Numbered from the stretch's first letter, positions 14,910 to 23,691 are shown. The stretch: 50,570 nt of DNA from Lachnospiraceae bacterium (GCA_017938405.1 JAGBBP010000043.1:1-50570), one strand, 5' to 3'. The notes: generated by a model not told the origin, from the sequence alone. A program made the numbers and translations.

Positions 14910-15827
14910 CTAAATTTTCTCCCTGCACCTCTCCGCCAGTTTTCGTGGCTCTTCCGCTTCCGCCTCATACCCTCTTTCCTCTAACCACGCAACCAGCGTA
15001 CTCCATACCCCATAGGCTTTTTGATACTCTCCCTGTTCTTCGTAACAGAACCCCTTAGACCACAGCACCGCTGACATTTCGGAGTCAAGCACAAAGGCCT
15101 TATCCCAACAGTCAAAAGCCGCTTTGTAGTTTCCCAACCGCTTGTACAAATCTCCTCCGTAAGCATAAAGCAGTGCCTGATTCGAAAACTCCTTTTCCGT
15201 TTTTTGAAATACCTCTAATGCTTTTTGATTGTCATTGGCATACAAATACGCTACAAGCAGATTGATATAGCAATAAAAATCATGAGGGTGCTTCGCATGC
15301 TTTGCCATTTGTTCCTCGATGTTCTTCTCATTCTCTCCCACCTGAGAACGCAATAACATCCGCTGCCGTTCAATTTGGTGATAAACTTCCGAAGCATTAC
15401 TCTCTCCCATGGCCAGCCCTTTCTCAAACAACCGAAACGCCGTCTCCTTACAATCTGCCATATGATACTGATACAAAATCCCGTACAAACGCAAATCATT
15501 CATGGTATAGGCCTGACTTTTCAATAGCTTGTCATATTCCCGCTCCGCATTGTAAAAATCCCGAAGGTCACGGGTTTCTTCATACACAGACAAAAGTCTC
15601 GCTGCATAATTCTCATAAGCCACCGATTGCGCCCTGTACAAATCATCCACAGTCACACAGTATAGTCTTGCGATTTCCGGAAGCATCATCACATCCGGCA
15701 TTGTAGATCCGCACTCCCAACGGGAAAGGGATTTCGGCGAAATGTTCAATAGTTGCGCCGCCTGCTCCTGGGTATAATTTTTCGCAATTCGTAATCGCTT
15801 TAAATTCTCTCCAAAGATATTTTTCAT
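14910..15827 (-). CDS. XRE-type transcriptional regulator with TPR-like repeats
   Basis: 305 residues from the ATG at 15827, with GGAAGG upstream; a GTG three codons earlier is possible. The HTH is at residues 3-58 (LKRLRIAKNYTQEQAAQLLNISPKSLSRWE), then MLPEIARLYCVTVDDLY. The rest is helical with TPR-like units such as NYKAAFDCWDKAF and EYQKAYGVWSTLV. The architecture parallels the regulator at 12274-13323, but the sequences differ and the operators differ. A perfect palindrome in its promoter suggests autoregulation. The aminoglycoside-acetyltransferase-like gene is divergent and may be its target. Confidence 0.8.
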   Translation of the reverse strand: MKNIFGENLKRLRIAKNYTQEQAAQLLNISPKSLSRWECGSTMPDVMMLPEIARLYCVTVDDLYRAQSVAYENYAARLLSVYEETRDLRDFYNAEREYDKLLKSQAYTMNDLRLYGILYQYHMADCKETAFRLFEKGLAMGESNASEVYHQIERQRMLLRSQVGENEKNIEEQMAKHAKHPHDFYCYINLLVAYLYANDNQKALEVFQKTEKEFSNQALLYAYGGDLYKRLGNYKAAFDCWDKAFVLDSEMSAVLWSKGFCYEEQGEYQKAYGVWSTLVAWLEERGYEAEAEEPRKLAERCREKI

Positions 15828-15852
15828 AGGATTCACCTTCCTTTATTTTCGT

Positions 15853-15877
15853 TTTATCAGCTGATAAACTTATTATA
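15853..15877 (-). promoter_or_regulatory. -10 element and palindromic operator of the second XRE-TPR gene
   Basis: A TATAAT on the minus strand (plus 15872-15877) is followed downstream by the perfect 16-bp palindrome TTTATCAGCTGATAAA (15853-15868), which would cover the start site. No clear -35 was found. Confidence 0.6.
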
Positions 15878-16051
15878 AAGGAAAAGGAGAGAATACGCCA
15901 CCTCTCGGTTTGAGGGGCGCTTCTCGTTTTCTGAGAATTTATAAATAAATATATTGTCATCTCATCCCTCTTATGTTCACACAAATACCATAATCTTCTG
16001 TTACACTATATGTAGAACAAACGTAACGATACTCATGTACAGGAGGCTTTT

Positions 16052-16549
16052 ATGATTTCACTACGCTTAATGGAAGATACCATGAACGATTATACTGCAC
16101 TACGCAGTTGGTTTTTAGAGCCCGAGTTACAAAAATGGGTTTGGTGTGACGAAGAAGGAGAACCGCCTGTTTCTTTGGAACGGGTCATCGAAAAATATGG
16201 TCCGAGAGTAAAGAATCCCACCGATGTATTCCCATATTTCATTTTACGGGACGGCGAACCGATTGGCTTTATTCAATATTATTTCAGTAATGCTACCACC
16301 ATCGGTCTTGATATGTGGATCGGTATTTTAAAAGAACGAAGTAACGGCTACGGCACCGAAGCATTAAAGCAAATGGTTCAGGTCATCCACGAAAAACACC
16401 CGCAAGTAACGGAAGTGTTTATCGACCCGGACTTTGACAATATCGCTGCTATCAAGTGCTACTTAAAAGCAGGTTTTCAGGATACCGGAGAAACCATTTG
16501 GGATGACGGTGATGAATGTATGTTGTTAAAGATATGTTTTAATGATTAG
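16052..16549 (+). CDS. GNAT acetyltransferase of the AAC(6')-like group
   Basis: 165 residues, SD AGGAGG. Residues 1-60 (ISLRLMEDTMNDYTALRSWF, later EKYGPRV) and the block YFILRDGEPIGFIQYYFS follow the layout of AAC(6')-Ib/II-type aminoglycoside acetyltransferases. GLDMWIGILKERSNGYGTEALKQMV is the acetyl-CoA site, and FIDPDFDNIAAIKCYLKAGFQ is the characteristic C-terminal motif. The aromatic pair normally following W is W-V-W here. The drug substrate is not provable from sequence; a housekeeping acetyltransferase of the same branch remains possible. Confidence 0.75.
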   Translation: MISLRLMEDTMNDYTALRSWFLEPELQKWVWCDEEGEPPVSLERVIEKYGPRVKNPTDVFPYFILRDGEPIGFIQYYFSNATTIGLDMWIGILKERSNGYGTEALKQMVQVIHEKHPQVTEVFIDPDFDNIAAIKCYLKAGFQDTGETIWDDGDECMLLKICFND

Positions 16550-16557
16550 TAAAAAAC

Positions 16558-16600
16558 TGCCACATCCGCGAAACAATCTCGTAGATGTGGCAATTTATCT
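16558..16600. terminator. Hairpin between convergent GNAT and lipid kinase genes
   Basis: TGCCACATC / GATGTGGCA stem with a 17-nt loop, followed by AATTTATCTTT. Confidence 0.7.
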
Positions 16601-16614
16601 TTCCTCTCTTCCCC

Positions 16615-17529
16615 TTACTTCCCCACCATAATCGGGAATGCTTCCTGTATATTCTTAATTTCCACCTCGGTATAGGCTCCGCCGAACTCCCCGTCCAAGG
16701 TCCAGTTTACGTCCTCTCTGCATTTTACCTTCATATAGGACGTCTTAAAGGACTGCATGCAGACCGCATCAAAGCTTTGCTTCATCAACGAAATCACAAT
16801 ATCGTTCAGCTCCGCAAAGGTAGCCGGACGCCGGATTAAAATCACTTCGAATTTTCCGTCGTTAAAGGATACATCTTTGCCCGTAATGTTTTTAAAACCA
16901 CCTACACTTAAGGAATTGGTAATCATTCCGTAAATGTAGTTCCCCTTCATCACGCCTTCGTCCCATTCAATCTGCATCTCGTAGGACTGAATGGAGGACA
17001 GGCTCTTTACGCCCTCCAATACATATGCCGCATGTCCGAAGATGTTTTTCCATTGCTGGTTCGTGGCATAGGATACATCCGTAAACAGACCGAAAGCCGC
17101 AATATATACAAAGTTTTCGCCGTTAAAATTCCCGGCATCACACAAAAACGGTATTCCGCTTGTTATTATCTCCATAGCTTCCGGGATTTCCTCCGACAGC
17201 CCGAGACTTCTGGCAAAATCGTTGGTACTGCCTGCCGGAATATAGCCCACCGGGGTACTGACACCGCTCTTTATCAAACCGTTTACTACTTCCCGCAAAG
17301 TTCCGTCGCCACCGCTGCACACAATCAAATCGTACAATCCCACATCCCGGTTTTCCACCAGCCTGCAGGCATCTCCTCGGGCCTGGGTCGGATACACCGT
17401 TACCGTACAACCTGCTTTCACAAAAGCATCCACAATCTCATGCAGGTTCTTTCCAACCGTTCCTTTTCCCGCCCTTGGATTATACACAAACAACGTCCGT
17501 TTCGACTCTTTTTCCGATAGTTTTTCCAT
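16615..17529 (-). CDS. Diacylglycerol/lipid kinase, YegS/BmrU family
   Basis: 304 residues from the ATG at 17529 (SD AGGAGAGG); an upstream extension is not needed. TLFVYNPRAGKG near the N-terminus, then CSGGDGTLREVVNGL (nucleotide-binding GGDGT motif) and GYIPAGSTNDFARSLG, are the defining motifs of the DAGK/YegS fold. CREDVNWTLDGEFG near the C-terminus is also typical. It should phosphorylate a membrane lipid such as diacylglycerol with ATP. The gene stands alone. Confidence 0.9.
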   Translation of the reverse strand: MEKLSEKESKRTLFVYNPRAGKGTVGKNLHEIVDAFVKAGCTVTVYPTQARGDACRLVENRDVGLYDLIVCSGGDGTLREVVNGLIKSGVSTPVGYIPAGSTNDFARSLGLSEEIPEAMEIITSGIPFLCDAGNFNGENFVYIAAFGLFTDVSYATNQQWKNIFGHAAYVLEGVKSLSSIQSYEMQIEWDEGVMKGNYIYGMITNSLSVGGFKNITGKDVSFNDGKFEVILIRRPATFAELNDIVISLMKQSFDAVCMQSFKTSYMKVKCREDVNWTLDGEFGGAYTEVEIKNIQEAFPIMVGK

Positions 17530-17730
17530 GTTCCAATCCTCTCCTATTACCATACTAAACTATATATCCCCTTCCGTTGCAAAGTATACTACGGAGTGGA
17601 AAATTTTGCAACTCCCATCGGGCATAAATGCTTTTATACGAATATGACACTTCCTATTTCCCCTTCCTCTATGCTATACTTTATCCTAGAATACTACATA
17701 AGCCGACACAAGAAAGGATGTTATTTTACA

Positions 17731-18513
17731 ATGAAACGAGCATTTCGCGCCGGTCTCGCCACCGCGAAACTGTGCTTCAAGGAACAAAGCTATTTCGGCT
17801 TTGCGAACCTCCTGGCACAGTATCTTCTGCAAATCGGCAGTCTGGCGGCACTGTTAATGATATGGCGTTCCCTGTTTTTGCAAGGAGTGGATTTAGAGGG
17901 AATGCGGTTAGAACAATTTTATACCTATACAGTACTGTCTACCATGCTGGCGCCGCTTCTTAATATCTACACTCCGGCCTCGAGCTGGCTCCATGACGGT
18001 ACCATGCTGGGACTTTACCAGCGTCCGGCGGGCGTCTTTTCCCAACTGGCAGCCCATACCATTGGCGGCTGGGGCATGCGACTTTTGTGCCTTTCCCTTC
18101 CGGTGCTTGTGATTTCCCTGCTTTGCGGGCTTAATCTGCGGCCGGCAAGTCTGTGGTTTTTCCCGTCACTGGTCTTGTCGGTACTTCAAGGCTTTGCTGT
18201 GGACTTCTTGTTTGCCTGCCTATTAATCCGTATGCGGAATCTGGAATGGACCGTGCATTGTCTGAGAGAAGCACTGACCGCATTATTTACCGGCTCTTTG
18301 ATTCCCTTCGCGGTACTTCCCTGGGGCATCGGGGATATTTTACAGTTGTCCCCTTTCGGTACTCTGGCGGGAGCTCCGCTCTCCATTTACACCGGGCTGG
18401 CAGAACCGGGTATTCTTATCGTTACACAAATTATTTGGAACCTGATTTTATGGCCTCTGGCCGTTTATTGCTTCAAGGCTTCCGGAGAAAGGATGGTGTC
18501 CTATGGCGGATAA
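17731..18513 (+). CDS. ABC transporter permease (ABC-2 type, first of two)
   Basis: 260 residues from the ATG at 17731 (GAAAGGA upstream); the longer frame from 17596 lacks an SD. Six hydrophobic segments are seen, with an N-terminal cytoplasmic lead MKRAFRAGLATAKLCFKEQ. It resembles the COG4587-type permease that pairs with a COG3694-type permease and a COG4586-type ATPase. It overlaps the second permease by 11 bp. Direction is likely export; the substrate is unknown. Confidence 0.8.
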   Translation: MKRAFRAGLATAKLCFKEQSYFGFANLLAQYLLQIGSLAALLMIWRSLFLQGVDLEGMRLEQFYTYTVLSTMLAPLLNIYTPASSWLHDGTMLGLYQRPAGVFSQLAAHTIGGWGMRLLCLSLPVLVISLLCGLNLRPASLWFFPSLVLSVLQGFAVDFLFACLLIRMRNLEWTVHCLREALTALFTGSLIPFAVLPWGIGDILQLSPFGTLAGAPLSIYTGLAEPGILIVTQIIWNLILWPLAVYCFKASGERMVSYGG

Positions 18514-19348
18514 TATCAAAGGATTCTTCCGGCTTTTAAAGCTGTATGCCCGTATGGATTTGAACTGGCTCATGCAGGACAAAGCCACCGTACTCCTTGT
18601 GGTCATCACGGAAACCTTAAGCAATCTGTCCGGCATGGCAGGAGTACTGCTGCTTGCGGTCCGGTTCGGCGGTGTAGGCGGACTGACTACCGATGAGATT
18701 CTATTTATGTTGGGCTTTTTTGAACTGGCGGACGGCCTTGGCTGGATGTTGTTCGGAAACTATAATGTGATTCACATCAGCCGCCGTATCGGCAGAGGAC
18801 AGGTGGACCACATGCTGATTCAGCCGAGACCCCTGTGGATGCAGCTTCTTACGGAAGGCTTTATGCCCTTTTCCGGCTGTCACGGAGTGCTCATCGGTGT
18901 CGCTTTAACTTCCGTTGCGGTGGCGCGACTTGACATAGCACTTTCTCCGGTCTGGTTTTTACTGCTGCTTTACTACCTTGTAATACATATCGTACTGCGG
19001 CTGTCCCAAAGCTTTCTCTACGGCTCCGCTGCCTTTTACAAGCCGGTGGCCTGTGAGGAGATTTCCAGTATGATCTTGGATATGAACAGCCAGTTGGGGC
19101 GGTTCCCGCTGTTCGGGCTTCCGGGGTGGCTGAGTACCATTTTACACACCGTACTTCCCATCGGGCTCCTGGCCTATTTCCCGGCTCTGGCGTTACTTAA
19201 AGACCTTGGGAAACCTACGGAGCTTGCCTTTCCGTTCCTTGTGGCAAGCGTATTCTTAACCGCCGCCCTGATTTGCTTTAAGAAAGGACTGAACCATTAT
19301 GCAAAATACAGTTGTAACCGATACAAAGAAATGGGACACCGTTGTTAA
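18503..19348 (+). CDS. ABC transporter permease (ABC-2 type, second)
   Basis: 281 residues, multi-spanning. The N-terminal LLKLYARMDLNWLMQDKATVLL and the central GRGQVDHMLIQPRPLWMQLL are recognisable features of COG3694-type permeases of this three-gene system. The ATPase gene begins inside its 3' end, so all three products are probably made together. No extracellular substrate-binding protein is present, consistent with an exporter. Confidence 0.8.
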   Translation: MADNIKGFFRLLKLYARMDLNWLMQDKATVLLVVITETLSNLSGMAGVLLLAVRFGGVGGLTTDEILFMLGFFELADGLGWMLFGNYNVIHISRRIGRGQVDHMLIQPRPLWMQLLTEGFMPFSGCHGVLIGVALTSVAVARLDIALSPVWFLLLLYYLVIHIVLRLSQSFLYGSAAFYKPVACEEISSMILDMNSQLGRFPLFGLPGWLSTILHTVLPIGLLAYFPALALLKDLGKPTELAFPFLVASVFLTAALICFKKGLNHYAKYSCNRYKEMGHRC

Positions 19349-20291
19349 TATCGAAAATGTCACCAAATATTTTGACCAGAACCGTCCGGTATCCATGTTC
19401 CGCCGGGAAAAGCGTCGCATCTATGCTCTAAAGGACGTTTCCTTTACCTTACAAAAGGGGGAATTCGCCGCTTACGCGGGACCCAACGGTGCCGGAAAAT
19501 CCACCACCTTTAAGCTTCTGTCCGGTATGCTTTGTCCGCAGGAAGGAACCGTGTCTATTTTCGGCATGGACCCGAACAAGTCCCGCATCCCTGTGATGCG
19601 GCGCACCGGAATTCTCTTCGGCAACCGCAGTGAGCTTTGGTGGGATCATCCGGTCCGGGCTTCCTTTGAATGGAAAAAGGCGGTCTGGGACATCGACAAT
19701 GCCGCCTACGACCGGGTTTGCGACGAAATGAAGGAGTTGCTTTCCCTGGGCGATATCTGGAACAGTTATGCCAGAGAATTATCCTTGGGACAACGTATGC
19801 GAGCAAACCTTGCCCTCATGCTGCTCCACGAACCGGAGCTGGTGCTTCTGGACGAGCCGACTCTGGGTCTTGATGTCCTTGCCAAACGGCAGATGATTGA
19901 GTTCCTGAAAAAAATCAACCGGGACAAGCAGGTGACCATTCTGGTTACCTCCCACGATATGGACGATTTAACCGAAATGGCAAATCGCATCCTTCTCATC
20001 AACGAAGGACAGCTTGCCTTTGACGGTGACTACGAGCAACTCATCCGCATGACCGGCGATAACCGGGTGATTAAGTTGACTGCAAGGGGAAATGCCCCTG
20101 TCCTTTCCGGCGCAACCTATGTTGGCACGGAAGAAGGAAAGCACCTGTACCGGTATGATGCAAGTAAAACTTCTGTGGCAGAGATTTTCGGAAGTATTTC
20201 AAAGATACAGGCTGTGGAAGATGTGGAACTGGGGCATGAAGCAATCGAGCAGGTGATTGCGAAATTGTATGAGGATTGGAAAACGACGTAG
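19299..20291 (+). CDS. ABC transporter ATP-binding protein (COG4586 type)
   Basis: 330 residues, overlapping the upstream permease by 50 bp. Walker A GPNGAGKSTTFKLL, the signature ELSLGQRMRANLALMLLHEP and Walker B LVLLDEPTLGLDV are all intact, followed by the switch His in VTSHDMDD. The segment ILFGNRSELWWDHPV after Walker A is distinctive for the COG4586 subgroup. It should energise the two permeases encoded just upstream. Confidence 0.9.
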   Translation: MQNTVVTDTKKWDTVVNIENVTKYFDQNRPVSMFRREKRRIYALKDVSFTLQKGEFAAYAGPNGAGKSTTFKLLSGMLCPQEGTVSIFGMDPNKSRIPVMRRTGILFGNRSELWWDHPVRASFEWKKAVWDIDNAAYDRVCDEMKELLSLGDIWNSYARELSLGQRMRANLALMLLHEPELVLLDEPTLGLDVLAKRQMIEFLKKINRDKQVTILVTSHDMDDLTEMANRILLINEGQLAFDGDYEQLIRMTGDNRVIKLTARGNAPVLSGATYVGTEEGKHLYRYDASKTSVAEIFGSISKIQAVEDVELGHEAIEQVIAKLYEDWKTT

Positions 20292-20317
20292 AAATTAAAA
20301 CATGTGAGGATATACGT

Positions 20318-21073
20318 ATGGATCGAATAAAAATGATTACAGAAAAATTTGTAGAACAAAGCAAAGCTATTTTAGACGACAATCTGGTAGGCGTATATCT
20401 TCACGGCTCTGCCGCCATGGGCTGTTATAACGATGAAAAAAGTGACATTGACTTGTTAGTTGTGATTCATAACGACATGTCCGATGAAGAAAAACGCCGA
20501 TACATGGATATGGTTGTGGAACTAAATACATATGCGCCCACAAAAGGTATTGAACTCAGTATTGTCAAGAAATCCATCTGTAAACCTTTTGTATATCCTA
20601 CCCCTTTTGAATTACATTTTTCTGTTGCACATTTGGAGTGGTACAAAAGCAATCCTCAGGATTATGTCTTGAAAATGAAGGGAACCGACAAGGATTTGGC
20701 GGCTCATATTACGATTCTCTATCACAGAGGCGTATGCCTTTGGGGAGAAGATGTTCACAATGTATTTGAGGAGGTGAACGAAGAGGCGTATTTTGACAGT
20801 ATTTGGTATGATATTGAATGTGCGGAAGAAGATATCCTTGAAAACCCTGTTTATGTAATTCTTAATCTATGCCGGGTTTTGTCCTTCAAACAAGAAAAAC
20901 TGATTTTATCAAAACAGGAAGGCGGTATATGGGGATTGGCTCATGTTCCCGAAAAATACAGCAGCTTGATACAACAGGCGCTGGATGAATATACATCCGT
21001 CGGCGCCATGGAACTTGACGAAACAGAAGCGATAGAATATGCAAAGTATATGATTGCGCAAATTACAGCTTGA
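20318..21073 (+). CDS. Aminoglycoside nucleotidyltransferase-like protein (AadA/DUF4111 type)
   Basis: 251 residues from the ATG at 20318 (AGGATAT upstream); an extension to 20276 would overlap the ABC ATPase gene. The nucleotidyltransferase signature is GVYLHGSAAMGCYNDEKSD followed by IDLLV (about residues 24-45), giving G-S-x(n)-D-x-D. The C-terminal half has YVILNLCRVLSFKQEKLILSKQ and GIWGL, as in ANT(3'')/ANT(9)-type spectinomycin/streptomycin adenylyltransferases. The length fits that family. Whether it confers resistance cannot be read; it may be an intrinsic homolog. Confidence 0.75.
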   Translation: MDRIKMITEKFVEQSKAILDDNLVGVYLHGSAAMGCYNDEKSDIDLLVVIHNDMSDEEKRRYMDMVVELNTYAPTKGIELSIVKKSICKPFVYPTPFELHFSVAHLEWYKSNPQDYVLKMKGTDKDLAAHITILYHRGVCLWGEDVHNVFEEVNEEAYFDSIWYDIECAEEDILENPVYVILNLCRVLSFKQEKLILSKQEGGIWGLAHVPEKYSSLIQQALDEYTSVGAMELDETEAIEYAKYMIAQITA

Positions 21074-21140
21074 TAATTTTGAAGTTATTTGCATAGACAA
21101 CACAAATAGATTACAAAAAAGATAAGGGAAGGAGAATGAA

Positions 21141-21905
21141 ATGAAGTATATAGAGGAAAACAGCAAAATATGGGACGAACGTTCCGAATGCGGTGATACA
21201 TGGTCTATCCCTGTATCAAGCGAAACAGTCAATCGCGCCAAAGAAGGCGATTGGAGCATTGTATTAACTCCTACCAAACCGGTTCCGGAGAATTGGTTTC
21301 CGGAGAACCTTGCCGAAAAGAAAATTTTATGCCTGGCAAGCGGCGGAGGACAACAGGGACCGATATTGGCGGCCACCGGTGCGGATGTAACGGTGTTTGA
21401 TAACAGTCTCAAGCAATTGGAAAAAGATGCATTTGTAGCGGAGAGGGACAATCTTAAAATCAAAACAGTTCAAGGCAATATGCAGGATTTGTCCATGTTC
21501 GAAGATGAAAGCTTTGATTGTATCGTTCATCCTTGGTCTAACGGATACATCGATGATGTCAAACCTGTATGGAAAGAATGTGCGAGAGTTCTGAAAAAGA
21601 ACGGACTCTTATTAGCAGGGTTTGGAAATCCAATCGAATATATTTTTCATGCCGGGAAATTAGAACAAGGGGTTTTTAGTGTGGAACATACAATTCCATA
21701 TGCAGATATTGACCATATGGATGATCCGGAAACGAGAAAAATTGTTGAAGAAGGCGGTTACCTTTGGAGCCATACACTAGAGGACCAAATCCAAGGTCAA
21801 ATCGAGGCGGGCTTTGCTATTGTTGGTTTCTATGAAGATATCGGTGGTACTGCATTGGATCACTATATTAATTCTTCGATTGCGACAAAAGCAATCAAAC
21901 TATAA
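21141..21905 (+). CDS. Class I SAM-dependent methyltransferase
   Basis: 254 residues; SD GGAAGGAG. Motif I is ILCLASGGGQQGPILAATGA (about residues 62-81), followed by VTVFDNSLKQLE, and motif IV region FDCIVHPWSNGYIDDV. The wide GGGQQGP loop is characteristic of a clostridial methyltransferase group of unknown acceptor. No rRNA-binding domain is visible. It sits between the nucleotidyltransferase-like gene and a kinase-like gene in the same direction. Confidence 0.8.
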   Translation: MKYIEENSKIWDERSECGDTWSIPVSSETVNRAKEGDWSIVLTPTKPVPENWFPENLAEKKILCLASGGGQQGPILAATGADVTVFDNSLKQLEKDAFVAERDNLKIKTVQGNMQDLSMFEDESFDCIVHPWSNGYIDDVKPVWKECARVLKKNGLLLAGFGNPIEYIFHAGKLEQGVFSVEHTIPYADIDHMDDPETRKIVEEGGYLWSHTLEDQIQGQIEAGFAIVGFYEDIGGTALDHYINSSIATKAIKL

Positions 21906-21925
21906 CAAAAAGGAAAAAGAACAAA

Positions 21926-22486
21926 ATGGCAAACATTTATTTTATCTCCGGTCCCTGCGGATGCGGAAAATCAACACTCACGGATGCTTATGCGGAGCAT
22001 TTAGTAAAATCAGAGAAACGAACCCGGATATACGTAATCCATGGGGATGACTTTCATCACGGGTTTGTGGGAATGTACGAGGAAGATGTCTTTTGTGCGG
22101 AAGAGCAAGATTCCAATCCATTGGCATGGTCGCAGGTTCTAAAGTTTAACTGGGAATGCATTTTGGATGTAGCGGGGAAGGCACTGCAGCGTGGGTTGGA
22201 TGTTGTGATCGATTACGTAGTTGAAGACGAACTTCCGCTATTACAAAAGCTTGCAAAGGAACAGAATGCAAAGCTGTATTATCTTGTTCTTACGGCATCG
22301 GAAGAGGCAATCACAAAACGCATTCAGACCCGAGGAGATGATGAGCTGATTGAGAGAGCGTTGTTCTTGAAGCAAAAGCTTGAAAACCTTCCGGAGAATC
22401 AGGGGCATCTCTATGACAATACGGAAAAAGCAGTGGCAGAGGAAGTCGCGGAGATTTCGGAAAACATGGAGAATTTTTTGGTGTAG
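21926..22486 (+). CDS. P-loop kinase-like protein
   Basis: 186 residues; ATG 20 bp after the methyltransferase stop. Walker A is ISGPCGCGKSTLTDAYAEHL near the N-terminus. GLDVVIDYVVEDELPLL looks like the Walker B/DxD strand and ITKRIQTRGDDELIERAL the lid region with arginines. This is the general layout of small AAA kinases (shikimate/gluconate/chloramphenicol-phosphotransferase-like). The substrate is unknown. It is a distant relative in type of the protein at 11148-11735. Confidence 0.65.
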   Translation: MANIYFISGPCGCGKSTLTDAYAEHLVKSEKRTRIYVIHGDDFHHGFVGMYEEDVFCAEEQDSNPLAWSQVLKFNWECILDVAGKALQRGLDVVIDYVVEDELPLLQKLAKEQNAKLYYLVLTASEEAITKRIQTRGDDELIERALFLKQKLENLPENQGHLYDNTEKAVAEEVAEISENMENFLV

Positions 22487-22544
22487 GTAACGGATGCTTT
22501 TCGTATGCTACCGTATACAAGACAAATGGAGGAGGAATAATAAA

Positions 22545-23069
22545 ATGATTTACTACCAAGACGAAAACCTAGTCATCCGCAATATGGAAGAGGCGGATGA
22601 CCAAATCTTTTATGAGGAATACACTGCCCAAGGATGGCACGCGGAAATCGGCGATTGTCTGATGAGACTGAAAGACCAGGCCGAGGGAAAATGCGTTGCT
22701 TTAACCGCGGTATATCAGGGACACCCTGCCGGCTCTGTGTATGTGTACCTGACCGCTCATGAAGGGCCGTTCAAAGGGAAAGGTTATCCGGAAATCTTTG
22801 ATTTTAACGTGTTGAAGAAATACCAACGAAAAGGAATCGGAAACAAACTGATGGATGTGGCGGAACAAATCGCCGGACAGTATGCAGATACCGTCTGCCT
22901 TGGTGTCGGACTGTGTGACGCCTATGGAAGTGCACAGCGGATGTATGTCAAACGTGGGTATCTTCCGGATGGTTCCGGCGTATGGTATCAGGGCAAGCCT
23001 TGTATACAGTATGAAACAGTTTGTACCGTTGATGACGACTTGGTTTTGTTTATGTCAAAAACTCTTTAA
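22545..23069 (+). CDS. GNAT family N-acetyltransferase
   Basis: 174 residues from the ATG at 22545, chosen for GGAGGAGG upstream; an in-frame upstream ATG at 22494 has none. FDFNVLKKYQRKGIGNKLMD is the acetyl-CoA site. GSAQRMYVKRGYLPDGSGVWYQ is a C-terminal segment common in clostridial GNATs annotated as acetyltransferases of unknown substrate. It is the last gene of a co-directional run from 17731 on. Confidence 0.85.
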   Translation: MIYYQDENLVIRNMEEADDQIFYEEYTAQGWHAEIGDCLMRLKDQAEGKCVALTAVYQGHPAGSVYVYLTAHEGPFKGKGYPEIFDFNVLKKYQRKGIGNKLMDVAEQIAGQYADTVCLGVGLCDAYGSAQRMYVKRGYLPDGSGVWYQGKPCIQYETVCTVDDDLVLFMSKTL

Positions 23070-23094
23070 TCCAAACATGACACTACTTTCTTGG

Positions 23095-23123
23095 TTGAAA
23101 ATCCGGCCGCTTTATGTTAAGAT
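23095..23123 (+). promoter_or_regulatory. Sigma-A promoter of the leader-ORF/CD3324 transcript
   Basis: TTGAAA (23095-23100), 17-nt spacer, TAAGAT (23118-23123) with TGT just before it (extended -10). The start would be near 23130. Confidence 0.65.
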
Positions 23124-23169
23124 AAAGCAAGATGCAATTGTTTTTCAACACGAGAAGGGAGTGAGTTTC

Positions 23170-23235
23170 GTGGATTATCGTTTAAGAGGACATAACTTAA
23201 CAGGATTTGATCAGCTCCGTGCAGCTTATATCTAA
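23170..23235 (+). CDS. 21-residue leader ORF before the CD3324-family gene
   Basis: GTG start with AAGGGAG at about 8 nt spacing. The product begins MDYRLRGHNLTG and ends LRAAYI. Its last five codons and stop form the left arm of the hairpin at 23219-23289, so a ribosome translating to the end would keep that hairpin open. A third possibility is that the ORF is a remnant; the SD and position argue for use. Confidence 0.55.
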   Translation: MDYRLRGHNLTGFDQLRAAYI

Positions 23236-23294
23236 GCGGCAGTGTACGGAGCGGTATTGCCGCTATCATGATTCAGATATATGCTGCACTTTTT
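23219..23294 (+). terminator. Terminator-like hairpin overlapping the leader ORF
   Basis: Outer arms GTGCAGCTTATATCT (23219-23233) and AGATATATGCTGCAC (23275-23289) pair at 14 of 15 positions. An inner GCGGCA / TGCCGC stem lies between them. TTTTT follows at once. The hairpin separates the promoter from the CD3324-family gene. Confidence 0.75.
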
Positions 23295-23356
23295 GAATGG
23301 ATATTTACGAACCGATTGCTTTCGCAATCCAACCAACATTCAAAGGAGTGATTTTT

Positions 23357-23641
23357 ATGTCATATATCAACGCAGAAAAGGTCCTTCCGGACTGGCTCTT
23401 AGGTCAAGTACGAAGCTACGTCGGAGACGGCCTCATTTACATACCGCCGGAAACGGCTACCCGCAAAGCGTGGGGAAGTAAGTCCGGCACAAAGAAGCTG
23501 TTAGAAGCAAGAAACCTTGAGATCCGCGCAAAGAAGCAGACCGGTGTCACCGTGTCCTGCCTTGCCACAGAGTATCATCTTTCCGAGGATAGTATTAAGC
23601 GGATTTTGTACCGGCAACAAAAGGTTGCCGATGCAAGCTGA
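23357..23641 (+). CDS. CD3324-family HTH protein
   Basis: 94 residues from the ATG at 23357 (SD AAAGGAGTG); the in-frame ATG at 23297 lies just after the terminator and lacks an SD. Sequence blocks AEKVLPDWLLGQVRSYVGDG, YIPPE, AWGSKSGTKKLLEARN and VSCLATEYHLSEDSIKRIL match the clostridial CD3324 family. These are Mor-like small DNA-binding proteins with a C-terminal helix-turn-helix. The target genes are unknown. Expression is likely gated by the leader ORF and hairpin upstream. Confidence 0.8.
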   Translation: MSYINAEKVLPDWLLGQVRSYVGDGLIYIPPETATRKAWGSKSGTKKLLEARNLEIRAKKQTGVTVSCLATEYHLSEDSIKRILYRQQKVADAS

Positions 23642-23691
23642 TGCTTCGTATGCGTTTCTTCAGAGAAACGCTACACAAACACTTACAAATA

